Of a stretch of 64,000 nt of DNA, positions 44,728 through 53,416 are shown one piece after another. The DNA is taken from NCBI RefSeq assembly GCF_047301505.1, contig NZ_CP154840.1:186001-250000 (forward strand). The letters are read 5' to 3'. Each line of letters begins with the position of its first letter. The first letter of the stretch is position 1. A program made the position numbers and the translations under genes. This DNA is from Lysinibacillus_B sp031181585. GTDB taxonomy: Bacteria > Bacillota > Bacilli > Bacillales_A > Planococcaceae. The notes beneath the pieces were generated by a model. It saw only the letters and a program-made list of their open reading frames with translations, had not been told where the DNA came from and searched no databases.

Positions 44728-46911
44728 ATGAAAACAAGATTATTCCTCACCCTTTTTCTTATGTTTGTTATCGCTTTTGGCGGTATCTCCTTTTTACATC
44801 GCGGGCAGGAATTATTGGCTGACAATTACTTCTATACCGATCGTTTTGAAGGTACAGAAAATCAATTTCTGGACGGGCTTAAACAATATATTCTAAATCC
44901 AATTGATTTTGAAGAATTGTTGGACAATATAGAAGTTACATCGGAGGAAATCGACTACTATCGCAGTTACTATGGCTCACTTAGTGATCAGCTGATGAAC
45001 ATTGAATCACAATACAGTGAGCGCCTGAATGATCCAGCGATAGGCGAAGCTGCACGAACAGCTTTGGAGGAGGAGAGGAATAATAAGCTTGAAGAGATCA
45101 AAAAGAACTTTGAAAGTGACGATTTAGTAAAAGAAAAAATTATTACTTTAAAGAAAGAAGCACTTACAAAGTACGAAACGGAATTTGAACGTGGTGTACG
45201 AGAGTTTAAATCAACATACAGCTTTTTTGATTATAAATTGAAGGATATGGAAACATCCAAAAGTGTAGAAAAATGGGGAGATGAAAAGGCCGCTTATACA
45301 CAGACATTTACCGAATCTCAACCCTTACAGGCAGAAGCTGTCTCGTCTATTTATTTAGGAGATTATACAAATTCACCAGGACTGATCGGATATGATATAC
45401 AGGTAAACCAGGACGATCGCTACTTTACAGGTTCTATCAGCTTGGCAAAGTCTATGCTGACGAAATCAGATTTTAGTGAGGAATATCATGTTTTCAAACT
45501 GGAGAGAATTATCTTTTATCTAATCTGGGCAGCCGCTTTAGCAGCAATCTTTTTACTCGTTACAGTATGGAGACCAAGCTGGCCGCTATTTAGTGGCGTT
45601 CTCGATGTGGAAGAGCGTTTCTACCGTCTTCTGCCGGATGTGAAAATAGCTTGTTCGCTTATCTTGGCTTTGTTTACTTTATCTGCTATAGAGAGCGGAG
45701 TTTATCGGATTCAGGGCATGCTGTATGAATATACAATGTATGGCGGCTTTAGAAACGGGTTTGAGCTGATCTTTTTGTTAGGTCTGCAATTTGTTTTATT
45801 TAGTGCAACCATACTAACGGCTGTTTGGGCTTATCTGTCCATCAAATCAGAAGAGGCACCGTTCAATGATTCTTTCGTGATGAAAATCGTAAAAGCAGGT
45901 CAGGATGTTTTTCTGAACCGTTCCATTGGTATTCAGATGACAGCGCTCCTCTTCATTTTCTTCTTGGGCGGGGTTGGGCTTGCAGGTGTAACACTACAGT
46001 TTGGGCTGATCGTGATTTATGCTCCATTGTTTACGTTTATCTTATTACCGGCACTTTATATCTTCCTGCGTCGCATGGGCTACCTAAACCGTGTAATGAA
46101 GCAGACAGAAGAGATGGCAGCAGGACGCTTGACATCTCCGATAAAGGTCAAGGGCAAATCACCAATTGCACATCATGCTGAAAATTTGAATGATTTGCGT
46201 AAGGGAATTGAATTATCGATGAAGGAGCAGGCAAAGAGTGAGCGATTGAAAACAGAACTGATTACAAATGTCAGCCATGATTTGCGAACGCCATTAACAT
46301 CGATTATTACGTATACAGATCTTCTGAAAAATCCGAACTTAACAGAAGAGGAACGGGCGAAATACGTCGGAATTCTAGACCAGAAATCAGCAAAGCTGAA
46401 AACGCTGATAGAGGATTTGTTCGATGTTTCAAAAATGGCGAGTGGTAATGTGGAAATCGTCAAGCGACGGCTGGATTTAGCTCAAATGCTACAGCAGGCT
46501 GCGGGTGAGCATGAAGAGGATTTCGTTGCTGCAGGGCTTGATTTGCGAGTGGCCATCCATGATCAGCCGGTATATGCGGAGGTGGACGGTCAGAAATGGT
46601 GGCGTGTTGTCGATAATCTGCTTCTCAATGCTCGGAAATATAGCCTAGAAGGAACACGTGTATATGTTTCATTACGTACTGTTTCAGGCATGGCAGAGTT
46701 CTCAGTCAAAAATGTAGCAAAGTATGAGCTTGGAGAAAACGTAGAAGAGTTGACGGAACGCTTCAAGCGCGCAGATACATCACGTCATACGGAAGGCTCG
46801 GGGCTAGGTCTTGCCATTGCCCAATCCATCGTGGACTTACACGGCGGCCAATTGAATATTGAGGTTGATGGTGACCTATTTAAAGTCACGGTAAAAATTC
46901 ATACTTTATAA
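44728..46911 (+). CDS. sensor histidine kinase with multi-helix membrane region (second system)
   Basis: 727 residues. TM helix about 5-20, a 230-residue extracytoplasmic helical domain (YYRSYYGSLSDQLMNIESQY), then some seven helices (about 260-450), HAMP-like linker (KQTEEMAAGRLTSPI), HisKA with ITNVSHDLRTPLTSI, N box NLLLNARKYSLEG and G2 GSGLGLAIAQSI. The G1 box is degenerate (SVKNVAKYEL in place of D-x-G-x-G), as in some VncS/SaeS-like kinases. Site AGGAGG precedes ATG. Confidence 0.9.
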   Translation: MKTRLFLTLFLMFVIAFGGISFLHRGQELLADNYFYTDRFEGTENQFLDGLKQYILNPIDFEELLDNIEVTSEEIDYYRSYYGSLSDQLMNIESQYSERLNDPAIGEAARTALEEERNNKLEEIKKNFESDDLVKEKIITLKKEALTKYETEFERGVREFKSTYSFFDYKLKDMETSKSVEKWGDEKAAYTQTFTESQPLQAEAVSSIYLGDYTNSPGLIGYDIQVNQDDRYFTGSISLAKSMLTKSDFSEEYHVFKLERIIFYLIWAAALAAIFLLVTVWRPSWPLFSGVLDVEERFYRLLPDVKIACSLILALFTLSAIESGVYRIQGMLYEYTMYGGFRNGFELIFLLGLQFVLFSATILTAVWAYLSIKSEEAPFNDSFVMKIVKAGQDVFLNRSIGIQMTALLFIFFLGGVGLAGVTLQFGLIVIYAPLFTFILLPALYIFLRRMGYLNRVMKQTEEMAAGRLTSPIKVKGKSPIAHHAENLNDLRKGIELSMKEQAKSERLKTELITNVSHDLRTPLTSIITYTDLLKNPNLTEEERAKYVGILDQKSAKLKTLIEDLFDVSKMASGNVEIVKRRLDLAQMLQQAAGEHEEDFVAAGLDLRVAIHDQPVYAEVDGQKWWRVVDNLLLNARKYSLEGTRVYVSLRTVSGMAEFSVKNVAKYELGENVEELTERFKRADTSRHTEGSGLGLAIAQSIVDLHGGQLNIEVDGDLFKVTVKIHTL

Positions 46912-46913
46912 GG

Positions 46914-46953
46914 AGAGGTACACTGCCGGCAACGGTAGTGTACTCTTTTTTAT
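46914..46953 (+). terminator. terminator of the second two-component operon
   Basis: GTACACTGCCG/CGGTAGTGTAC with loop GCAA, followed by CTTTTTT. The remaining 46954-47218 holds a TATAAT (about 47115) as likely -10 for the next gene and no ORF. Confidence 0.85.
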
Positions 46954-47218
46954 ATGAAGGTAAAGCGCAGCTTGTTTTAGCCGAATCTACCTTGCGGGTA
47001 GATAAAAAATATGTTTCACGCAATCAACACGAACAGCTTTTGTAACCTATAAAAAATATAAAACTCTATTAAAAGTTTTTAACGCCTAGATTCGATTCGT
47101 TTTCCCGGACGTGCTATAATTTTTTCAGCGGATTTCTGTAAAAAAGAATTCTTCTTTTTTGCACATTGGCTGGAATACATGATTCTTATCATAAGAAAAT
47201 AGGGGAGCGTGCACAAAT

Positions 47219-48292
47219 ATGCGGGTGTTAATCGGAGCGCTCGTCATAGCCTTATATGGCGGAATTACATTTTATTTAGGCTGGAATTTAAAGAGGTGGC
47301 TTGTTGCCCTTCATATTTTTCGTTTTGAACCGGTGTATTGGCTGATCCTCTTCATCGTGTCATTTGGGTTCATTTTAGGTCGGGCCCATGAACTCTTGAA
47401 ACCTCTTGCTGTAATCGGGAACTACTGGATGTTCGTTTTGCAATATGGACTAATTATTTGTCTTATTGCTAACCTCATCATTTTGCTCACACCTTTTAAA
47501 AGTGAAGTATGGGTTGGATCGATAGGGGTTGCTCTGCTGGTTGTGTTATTCGGCGTTGGTACATATAATGCCTATATGCCTGTTGCGCGCGAGCTGTCCA
47601 TTCAAATTGACAAGAAAGGCGAACCGATGCGTGTTGTTGTAGCATCAGATTTCCATCTTGGCGTGCTTTCGAATAAAGGGCATCTTGAAAAATTCGTGCA
47701 AAAGGCAAACGAGGCAAAACCGGATCTTGTATTGCTCGTTGGAGACTTGATTGATGACGATCCAAGCTGGTATATCGAGGACGGTATGCATGAAGTAATG
47801 AAGCAGCTTAAGACGACATATGGTGTTTATGGGATATTAGGTAACCATGAGTATTATGGTGGGAAGATCCCATTGCTTATTAAAGAAATGGAAGCATCCA
47901 ATGTAAAAATGCTATTGGATGAAACCATTTTAGTTGACGATCGTTTCTATTTAACAGGGCAAGAGGATAGAACGAACAAATCACGTAAGCCGCTTGAGAG
48001 CTTAAAGCCGGCAGATGAAACAATACCGTGGTTTGTAATGAACCACACACCCGATGACTTGGATACACCTGCTGCGCTTGGTGTAGATTTTCATACATCA
48101 GGACATACGCATAAGGGGCAGATGTGGCCGAACAGCTTTATCACTTCCCGTATCTTTGAGCTTGACTACGGTTATAAGCGAAAAGATACAATGAATGCTC
48201 TCGTATCAAGCGGATTTGGCTTTTGGGGACCACCGACACGAATCGGGTCTCAATCGGAATTATGGATAGTCGATATTGAATTTACAAAATAA
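47219..48292 (+). CDS. membrane-anchored metallophosphoesterase, YkuE/YpbG-like
   Basis: 357 residues. Four hydrophobic helices in the first 125 residues, then a calcineurin-like phosphoesterase: VVASDFHLGVLS (DxH), LVLLVGDLIDDDP (GDx), YGILGNHEYYGG (GNHE), VMNHTPDD, and SGHTHKGQMW (GHTHxG). All five metal blocks are intact. It sits 11 bases upstream of uppP, so an action on a membrane phosphate ester, such as a lipid-linked wall intermediate, is plausible but inferred. Confidence 0.9.
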   Translation: MRVLIGALVIALYGGITFYLGWNLKRWLVALHIFRFEPVYWLILFIVSFGFILGRAHELLKPLAVIGNYWMFVLQYGLIICLIANLIILLTPFKSEVWVGSIGVALLVVLFGVGTYNAYMPVARELSIQIDKKGEPMRVVVASDFHLGVLSNKGHLEKFVQKANEAKPDLVLLVGDLIDDDPSWYIEDGMHEVMKQLKTTYGVYGILGNHEYYGGKIPLLIKEMEASNVKMLLDETILVDDRFYLTGQEDRTNKSRKPLESLKPADETIPWFVMNHTPDDLDTPAALGVDFHTSGHTHKGQMWPNSFITSRIFELDYGYKRKDTMNALVSSGFGFWGPPTRIGSQSELWIVDIEFTK

Positions 48293-48303
48293 GGAGTAAA
48301 ACA

Positions 48304-49128
48304 ATGGAGTTACTTGAATTATTAAAAGCACTCATCCTCGGTTTTGTTGAAGGGATGACGGAATTCGCCCCTGTGTCTTCTACAGGGCATATGATTATTG
48401 TTGATGATTTATGGCTAAAAACAACGGAATTTTTAGGACAGGGATCAGCTAATACATTTAAGATTGTCATTCAGCTCGGTTCCATTTTGGCGGTTGTAGT
48501 AGTCATGTGGAAACGCATTTTGAGCCTGGTCGGCTTGTATAAAATAGAAGGTCAAGAAAAGACGCGCTTCAACTTAGGACATGTTATCGTGGGAATCATC
48601 CCGGCGGGTGTGTTTGGAGTTTTATTTGAGGATTATATTGATGACAATCTATTTGGCATTGAAACGGTCATCGTTGGTCTATTTATTGGAGCATTCTTAA
48701 TGATCATAGCCGACAAATTTGGACCAAAGCGACCAAAGATTACATCGCTTGACCAAATTTCTTACGGAAAAGCACTGAAAATTGGCTTTATCCAATGTTT
48801 ATCATTATGGCCTGGATTCTCTCGTTCCGGCGCTACCATCTCCGGGGGAGTATTGCTTGGCTTGGACCACAAAACAGCAGCAGACTTTACTTTCATCATG
48901 GCAGTGCCGATTATGGCTGGGGCCAGCGGTCTTTCCTTATTTAAAAACTGGGATCAAATTAACATGGATCACCTTGGTTTCTATGCAATAGGCTTTATCA
49001 GTGCATTTGTATTTGCACTCATTTCCATCAAGTTCTTCTTAAAGCTGATTTCAAGAGTGAAATTAACACCTTTTGCGATTTATCGTATTGTAGTGGCCCT
49101 TATTTTAATGGCCGTTGTCTACTTGTAG
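48304..49128 (+). CDS. uppP: undecaprenyl-diphosphate phosphatase
   Basis: 274 residues, BacA/UppP family. ALILGFVEGMTEFAPVSSTGH (the (E/Q)xxxE and first Ser/His block) and GFSRSGATISGGVLLGLDH (second block with catalytic Arg) are intact. It dephosphorylates C55-PP to recycle the wall-polymer carrier and is linked to bacitracin tolerance. Multi-pass membrane enzyme; ribosome site AAGGAG; co-directional with the phosphoesterase. Confidence 0.95.
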   Translation: MELLELLKALILGFVEGMTEFAPVSSTGHMIIVDDLWLKTTEFLGQGSANTFKIVIQLGSILAVVVVMWKRILSLVGLYKIEGQEKTRFNLGHVIVGIIPAGVFGVLFEDYIDDNLFGIETVIVGLFIGAFLMIIADKFGPKRPKITSLDQISYGKALKIGFIQCLSLWPGFSRSGATISGGVLLGLDHKTAADFTFIMAVPIMAGASGLSLFKNWDQINMDHLGFYAIGFISAFVFALISIKFFLKLISRVKLTPFAIYRIVVALILMAVVYL

Positions 49129-49136
49129 TAAAGGGA

Positions 49137-49161
49137 GGCAGCATCTTTTTGGGATGCTGCC
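49137..49161 (+). terminator. terminator after uppP, copy 1 of a duplicated hairpin
   Basis: GGCAGCATC, TTTTTGG, GATGCTGCC. Nearly the same hairpin recurs at 49367-49391. Confidence 0.7.
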
Positions 49162-49169
49162 GTTAGAGT

Positions 49170-49200
49170 GAAGACAAAGTCGTTTCATGACTTTGTCTTC
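49170..49200 (+). terminator. second hairpin after uppP
   Basis: GAAGACAAAGTC/GACTTTGTCTTC, 12-bp perfect stem, followed by TCGACTTTTT. Confidence 0.7.
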
Positions 49201-49239
49201 TCGACTTTTTAGATATTTTGATAAAAAGACGATTTTACT

Positions 49240-49364
49240 CAGCCTGTCTTGAAAACGCTTGCCAGACAAGGCGCGCCGACGAGCGAAGACACGAATAGAA
49301 CCTAAGTTCATGAGGGGACGAGCGAGGCAAGCAACGATGGATGAAAGCGTTTGTCAACAGGCTG
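49240..49364. repeat. palindromic intergenic repeat element, possible miniature element
   Basis: Ends are inverted: AGCCTGTCTTGAAAACGCTT (from 49241) against AAGCGTTTGTCAACAGGCT (to 49363); just inside, CTTGCC (49259) faces GGCAAG (49326). The interior repeats GACGAGCG twice (49278 and 49317). No ORF. The element sits between two copies of a GGCAGCA...TGCTGCC hairpin, suggesting insertion or duplication. The style is that of dispersed intergenic palindromes in Lysinibacillus-type genomes, but copy number cannot be judged here. Confidence 0.5.
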
Positions 49365-49366
49365 AA

Positions 49367-49391
49367 GGCAGCACCTTTTTAGGATGCTGCC
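49367..49391 (+). terminator. duplicated hairpin, copy 2
   Basis: GGCAGCACC, TTTTTAG, GATGCTGCC-type arm, followed by TTTATTTATT. Differs from copy 1 at few positions. Confidence 0.6.
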
Positions 49392-49458
49392 TTTATTTAT
49401 TATCCAAAGCTGTATATTTGCACTGGAAATAGCAACTGTTTTCCGGCACCTGTGATAG

Positions 49459-50232
49459 CTAAATAGGCGTGACTGTTAATGGATTAGAACAAAATCGGAG
49501 CGCTCGGCTGATAACGGTAGGGACGACAGAAGCATGGTTTTCTTCAGGAGCTACATAGCATTCTACCTGAAGATCAGCAGCTCTCAGCATGGTATTCATT
49601 TTCTTTGCATCCTCTACCATAAATCCTTCACGCTCACCGACTGCCATGAAAATACGTATGTTCTTTTCGCTTGCCCCATGAGTAATGAACTGGGCAGCCT
49701 TCTCTATTAACTCTTCTCCGTTCCACCAGATAGAGGGACTGATGGCGACGATATGCTTAAACTTCTTAGAGTGTGTAAATGAACACCATAATGCAAAGTA
49801 GCCGCCCAAAGAATGCCCAAGCAGTGTCCGGCATTCGGTATTGACCGGATACTTGTTCTCTATAGCAGGAATGAGTTCTTGCTCGATGAAGCTGTAAAAT
49901 TTCTCCGCCCCGCCATAGATGGCAGGGATTTTCCCTTTCGCATGCGCAGGCATCCGCAATTCTTCTGCAGAGGCCGTATAGTCTATAAAACGGCGCTCCC
50001 GCATTTCTTCTGCCTGATGGCAAATACCTACGACAATGGCAGGGCTTGTACCTGTTTTCATGCTATTTAATTGCTGCAGCCGAACAGCATCTTTTACAAA
50101 ACCAAAATAGGACAGACCATCCAGCACATAATGGATAGGAAAACCATCACTTGGGGCCTTTCCATCCGGTATATAAACTTTGATGTCGTAAGCAGTATTG
50201 GTAAAACGGGAATTTATCAAAAAATCATTCAT
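49459..50232 (-). CDS. siderophore esterase, BesA/IroE-like alpha/beta hydrolase
   Basis: 257 residues of the esterase D-like family. Catalytic Ser in LLGHSLGGYFALW near residue 141, oxyanion/substrate region YVLDGLSYFGFVKDAVR near 37, and catalytic His in PEENHASVVP near 233. BesA hydrolyses ferric-bacillibactin trilactone inside the cell to release iron. It is divergent from an AraC regulator and a FeuABC-like importer, mirroring the Bacillus besA-feuABC-btr locus. Its promoter contains a Fur box. Confidence 0.82.
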   Translation of the reverse strand: MNDFLINSRFTNTAYDIKVYIPDGKAPSDGFPIHYVLDGLSYFGFVKDAVRLQQLNSMKTGTSPAIVVGICHQAEEMRERRFIDYTASAEELRMPAHAKGKIPAIYGGAEKFYSFIEQELIPAIENKYPVNTECRTLLGHSLGGYFALWCSFTHSKKFKHIVAISPSIWWNGEELIEKAAQFITHGASEKNIRIFMAVGEREGFMVEDAKKMNTMLRAADLQVECYVAPEENHASVVPTVISRALRFCSNPLTVTPI

Positions 50233-50264
50233 AAATCAACTACCCTCATTTCGTATTGATTGTT

Positions 50265-50293
50265 ATAATATCCTAAATGATAATCATTTTCAA
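50265..50293 (-). promoter_or_regulatory. promoter of the siderophore esterase with embedded Fur box
   Basis: On the minus strand TTGAAA (50293-50288), 17-base spacer, TATTAT (50270-50265). The spacer overlaps the Fur box, so Fur would occlude polymerase. Confidence 0.65.
50278..50292. promoter_or_regulatory. Fur box between divergent esterase and AraC genes
   Basis: TGATAATCATTTTCA matches the 7-1-7 consensus TGATAATNATTATCA at all but one position. Its position lets Fur control both directions. Confidence 0.8.
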
Positions 50294-50322
50294 TTATGAA
50301 GTCAATGGAGGAAGATATAGAA

Positions 50323-51162
50323 ATGGAGCTGACAATCAATCAAGTAATTGAGTATTATGCGGGCTCCTCTATTCGATTCGTAAATGCCTTTACGAGCAGG
50401 CTGGAGGCAGGAGGAAAGGATACGGGAAGGAAAACGGCAAGAGATGTGTGCGGCCTCGTTATCCCGCTTGTAGGAAGAGCTCATTTTTCATTCGATGGTA
50501 CGGTATATAAAATGAATGAACAGATGATTGTTCATGCGGGGTCAGCAATGAATATAGAAATACAATCTTTTGATGAGTCTTGGGAGTATATCGTGATCCA
50601 TTATCGGCTTATAGATGCTCCTGCGCCATATAAGGAAATGCTTCATCGCCACTTTTCCCTAATAATTGATGACAGTTCTAATATTCAGCAGCAGGCCCTG
50701 CAGCTTCTTCAACAGCAGGCAAAGCCCGATTCCATGTCTAAGTTTCATACTCAACTGATGTTTTTAAATTTACTTGGCCATATTTTATTAGTGGCACGAA
50801 ATGAGCGCTATGAAAACCAGAGAGATAGCATCACAGATGCATTAGATTACATCCATCAGCATTATAAAGAGGAGCTCTTCATCAGTGAATTAGCAAGGAA
50901 GTTTGGAATGGAGCGCAGAAGATTTTCTCAATTGTTCGAGCGGCTTACAGGATTGACACCTATTCAATACTTGACGGAGTACCGCCTGGGCAGGGCAAAA
51001 GAGCTGTTAAGGACGAGTTCTTCTCCTATGGCAAAAATTGCTGAGCAGGTTGGCTATCCGGACGGCTTCTACTTTAGCCGTGTATTTAAAAAGCATGAAG
51101 GCATGCCGCCATCTGCTTATCGTAAAACCTATGAAAAAAATCCATATTTCAAAAAAGAGTAG
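50323..51162 (+). CDS. AraC-family regulator of siderophore uptake (Btr-like)
   Basis: 279 residues. Residues about 1-160 form a cupin-type sensing domain (HFSFDGTVYKMNEQMIVHAG); the C-terminal 100 residues are a double helix-turn-helix (ELFISELARKFGMERRRFSQ and SSSPMAKIAEQVGYPDGFYF, ending FSRVFKKHEGMPPSAYRKTY). Unlike Bacillus Btr it has no fused periplasmic-binding domain. Probably activates the importer when the siderophore is sensed. ATG 50323 follows GGAGGA at 10 bases; earlier in-frame ATGs at 50296 and 50305 lack a site. Confidence 0.82.
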   Translation: MELTINQVIEYYAGSSIRFVNAFTSRLEAGGKDTGRKTARDVCGLVIPLVGRAHFSFDGTVYKMNEQMIVHAGSAMNIEIQSFDESWEYIVIHYRLIDAPAPYKEMLHRHFSLIIDDSSNIQQQALQLLQQQAKPDSMSKFHTQLMFLNLLGHILLVARNERYENQRDSITDALDYIHQHYKEELFISELARKFGMERRRFSQLFERLTGLTPIQYLTEYRLGRAKELLRTSSSPMAKIAEQVGYPDGFYFSRVFKKHEGMPPSAYRKTYEKNPYFKKE

Positions 51163-51287
51163 GCAATTTCTTATAGATTGAGTATGAGGGTTAATCTAGT
51201 AAGGTGGATCCACTCTTCGCGCAAATATCCATATAATTTGTATTTCTGTCCATTCCCTATAGAGGGTACCTTTGGTAAAATTCAATT

Positions 51288-51306
51288 GGTAATGAGAATC
51301 AATATC
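51288..51306 (+). promoter_or_regulatory. Fur box upstream of the siderophore importer
   Basis: GGTAATGAGAATCAATATC matches the 19-base Fur consensus at 16 of 19 positions, 34 bases before the lipoprotein start. Confidence 0.75.
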
Positions 51307-51339
51307 AATGAAGAGTGAACCATAGGGGGATAATACATT

Positions 51340-52323
51340 ATGAAGAAATATTGGTCTGTAGGAGCAGCAGCACTGCTTGCGCTAACATTGGCTGCATGCA
51401 GTTCAGGCGATGAACCAAAAGAAACAAAAGCAGAATCAGACACAAAAGTAGAAACAAGCGCTAATGACAGTACAGCAGCAGAATCGGAAAAAGTAATCAG
51501 CTACCTAGGTGCGGATTATACTTTCCCGAACCCTGCTGAAAATATTGTAGCAGCAAGTTTAGAAGCAATGGAAGATGCTGCAGCACTTGGTTTAAAGCCA
51601 GCAGGTGTATTAGAAATAGCAGGGGAAATCCCTGAATATTTGGCGGCAGAATTAGCCGGAGCAGCATTGGTTGGTGATAAAAAGGCGCCAAATGCAGAAG
51701 CAATCTTAACTTTAGAACCAGATGCAATTATTGGTACTTCTAAATGGGGAGAAGATACGCTGGCGCAAATGAATAAACTTGCGACAACATTGCCGTATTC
51801 TCATATTTCTACTAATTGGAAAGACAATTTACTAGCATTCGGTCAGCTTGCTGACAAGGAAGAGGAAGCAGAGAAAATTATTGCTGATTATGAGAAAAAG
51901 GCTGAAGATGCTAAAACAGTACTAGGTAAAACAGCAGCTGACAAAGAAGTGCTTATCATTCGTGTCCGTGGAGGGGTAATGAATATTTATCCATCCGGTG
52001 TTTACTTGAACCCGGTGCTTTATGAAGACCTAGGTCTTCAAACGCCAGCCGTTTTGAAGGAAGCAGAGGCACAGGCAGAGCTTGCTCTTGAGACATTGGC
52101 GGAGGTGGATCCGGATGTTATCTTCCTGCAGTTTGAAACATCTGAGAATGCTGATGCGCCGAACGCTTTGAAAGACCTAGAAGCAAACCCAATTTTCGCA
52201 AACCTGACAGCAGCTAAAAATGGGGAAGTGCATGTAAACATAATTGCTCCCCTGGCTCAGGGTGGTACAGCCTGGTCGAAGGTGAAGTTCTTGGATGCAG
52301 CAGTTGAGAAACTAGTAAAATAA
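51340..52323 (+). CDS. iron-siderophore ABC transporter substrate-binding lipoprotein
   Basis: 327 residues: lipoprotein signal with LTLAACSSGD (Cys near residue 20), a charged Ser/Thr/Glu linker, then a class III binding fold: ENIVAASLEAMEDAAALGLKPAGV, ILTLEPDAIIGTSKWGEDTL and a final helix. Binds Fe-siderophore outside the membrane for FecCD-type permeases. Site AGGGGGA precedes ATG. Siderophore type (hydroxamate or catecholate) not determinable. Confidence 0.9.
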   Translation: MKKYWSVGAAALLALTLAACSSGDEPKETKAESDTKVETSANDSTAAESEKVISYLGADYTFPNPAENIVAASLEAMEDAAALGLKPAGVLEIAGEIPEYLAAELAGAALVGDKKAPNAEAILTLEPDAIIGTSKWGEDTLAQMNKLATTLPYSHISTNWKDNLLAFGQLADKEEEAEKIIADYEKKAEDAKTVLGKTAADKEVLIIRVRGGVMNIYPSGVYLNPVLYEDLGLQTPAVLKEAEAQAELALETLAEVDPDVIFLQFETSENADAPNALKDLEANPIFANLTAAKNGEVHVNIIAPLAQGGTAWSKVKFLDAAVEKLVK

Positions 52324-52408
52324 TCGCCTGTGAAGCTGGTAATGGAGAGATAGATGGGCCATTATCAGCTTTTTGAAACCTGCAGGCGATATAGGATAGG
52401 TGGCAAAA

Positions 52409-53416
52409 TTGAAAAAATCAACGAAAGTACCTTTTATCATTTTCGCGATTGCTCCGTTTTTCATTATCATCATTACACTTATCTCCACCATGTACGGAAC
52501 GAAAGAAATAAGTATGTTGACGGTTTGGGAAGCACTCATCTCTTTTGATGAAGCGAATGTAGATCATCAAATCATATGGACTGCACGTATACCGAGGGCC
52601 ATTGCTGTATTAGTTGTCGGAGCGTTTCTTGCAGTAGCAGGAGCTGTGATGCAGGGGATTACACGAAATTATTTAGCTTCTCCTTCCTTGATGGGTGTGA
52701 ATGACGGCTCGGCCTTCGTCATTACGCTCGCAGTCATCTTTTTACCAGGCTTGCCGAATTATCAAATGATTTTATTATCGATGCTTGGCTCTGCACTCGG
52801 TGCAGGACTTGTTTTTGGCTTCGGGTCATTGATCAGAAATGGTTTGTCACCTGTTAGACTTGCAATCATCGGTACTGTCATCGGGACATTTTTAAGCAGT
52901 ATAGCCTCTGCTATTGCGATGTATTATCAAGTATCACAGACGGTTGCTGTCTGGTATAACACGAAAGTACAATCTGTGGACCCTTATATGCTATGGCTAT
53001 CCATTCCTTTTGGGTTGTTGGGAGTGGTACTTGCTATGGCAAGTGCAAGGGCCATCACCATTACATCACTTGGCGAGGATGTTGCCATCGGGCTTGGTCA
53101 AAAGACAAAGACAGTACGGCTGCTTAGTATGCTTTCTGTTGTACTGCTTACTGGTACGGCTGTTGCCCTTGTGGGGAAGATTGCGTTTGTCGGTCTCATC
53201 ATTCCCCATATTGTCCGCTTCTTAGTCGGGGAGGATTACCGGCTTATTATTCCATGCTCACTTGTGATGGGAGCGTTTTTCCTTAGCCTCTGTGATTTAG
53301 TCAGCCGCTACGTGAATTTCCCATTCGAAACACCTATTGGCGTCATAACGGCCATCATTGGTGTTCCGTTCTTTTTATATTTAATTCGTACACGTGGAGG
53401 CGGGAAGTATGCTTAA
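52409..53416 (+). CDS. iron-siderophore ABC transporter permease (FecCD family)
   Basis: 335 residues, nine to ten helices. ARIPRAIAVLVVGAFLAVAG, then MQGITRNYLASPSLMGVNDGS and GKIAFVGLIIPHIVRFLVG are classical FecCD blocks. TTG 52409 is preferred to GTG 52400 because AGGTGG is 5 bases before it; the GTG lies inside that site. Pairs with the next gene product as a heterodimer; 8-base overlap. Confidence 0.9.
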   Translation: MKKSTKVPFIIFAIAPFFIIIITLISTMYGTKEISMLTVWEALISFDEANVDHQIIWTARIPRAIAVLVVGAFLAVAGAVMQGITRNYLASPSLMGVNDGSAFVITLAVIFLPGLPNYQMILLSMLGSALGAGLVFGFGSLIRNGLSPVRLAIIGTVIGTFLSSIASAIAMYYQVSQTVAVWYNTKVQSVDPYMLWLSIPFGLLGVVLAMASARAITITSLGEDVAIGLGQKTKTVRLLSMLSVVLLTGTAVALVGKIAFVGLIIPHIVRFLVGEDYRLIIPCSLVMGAFFLSLCDLVSRYVNFPFETPIGVITAIIGVPFFLYLIRTRGGGKYA

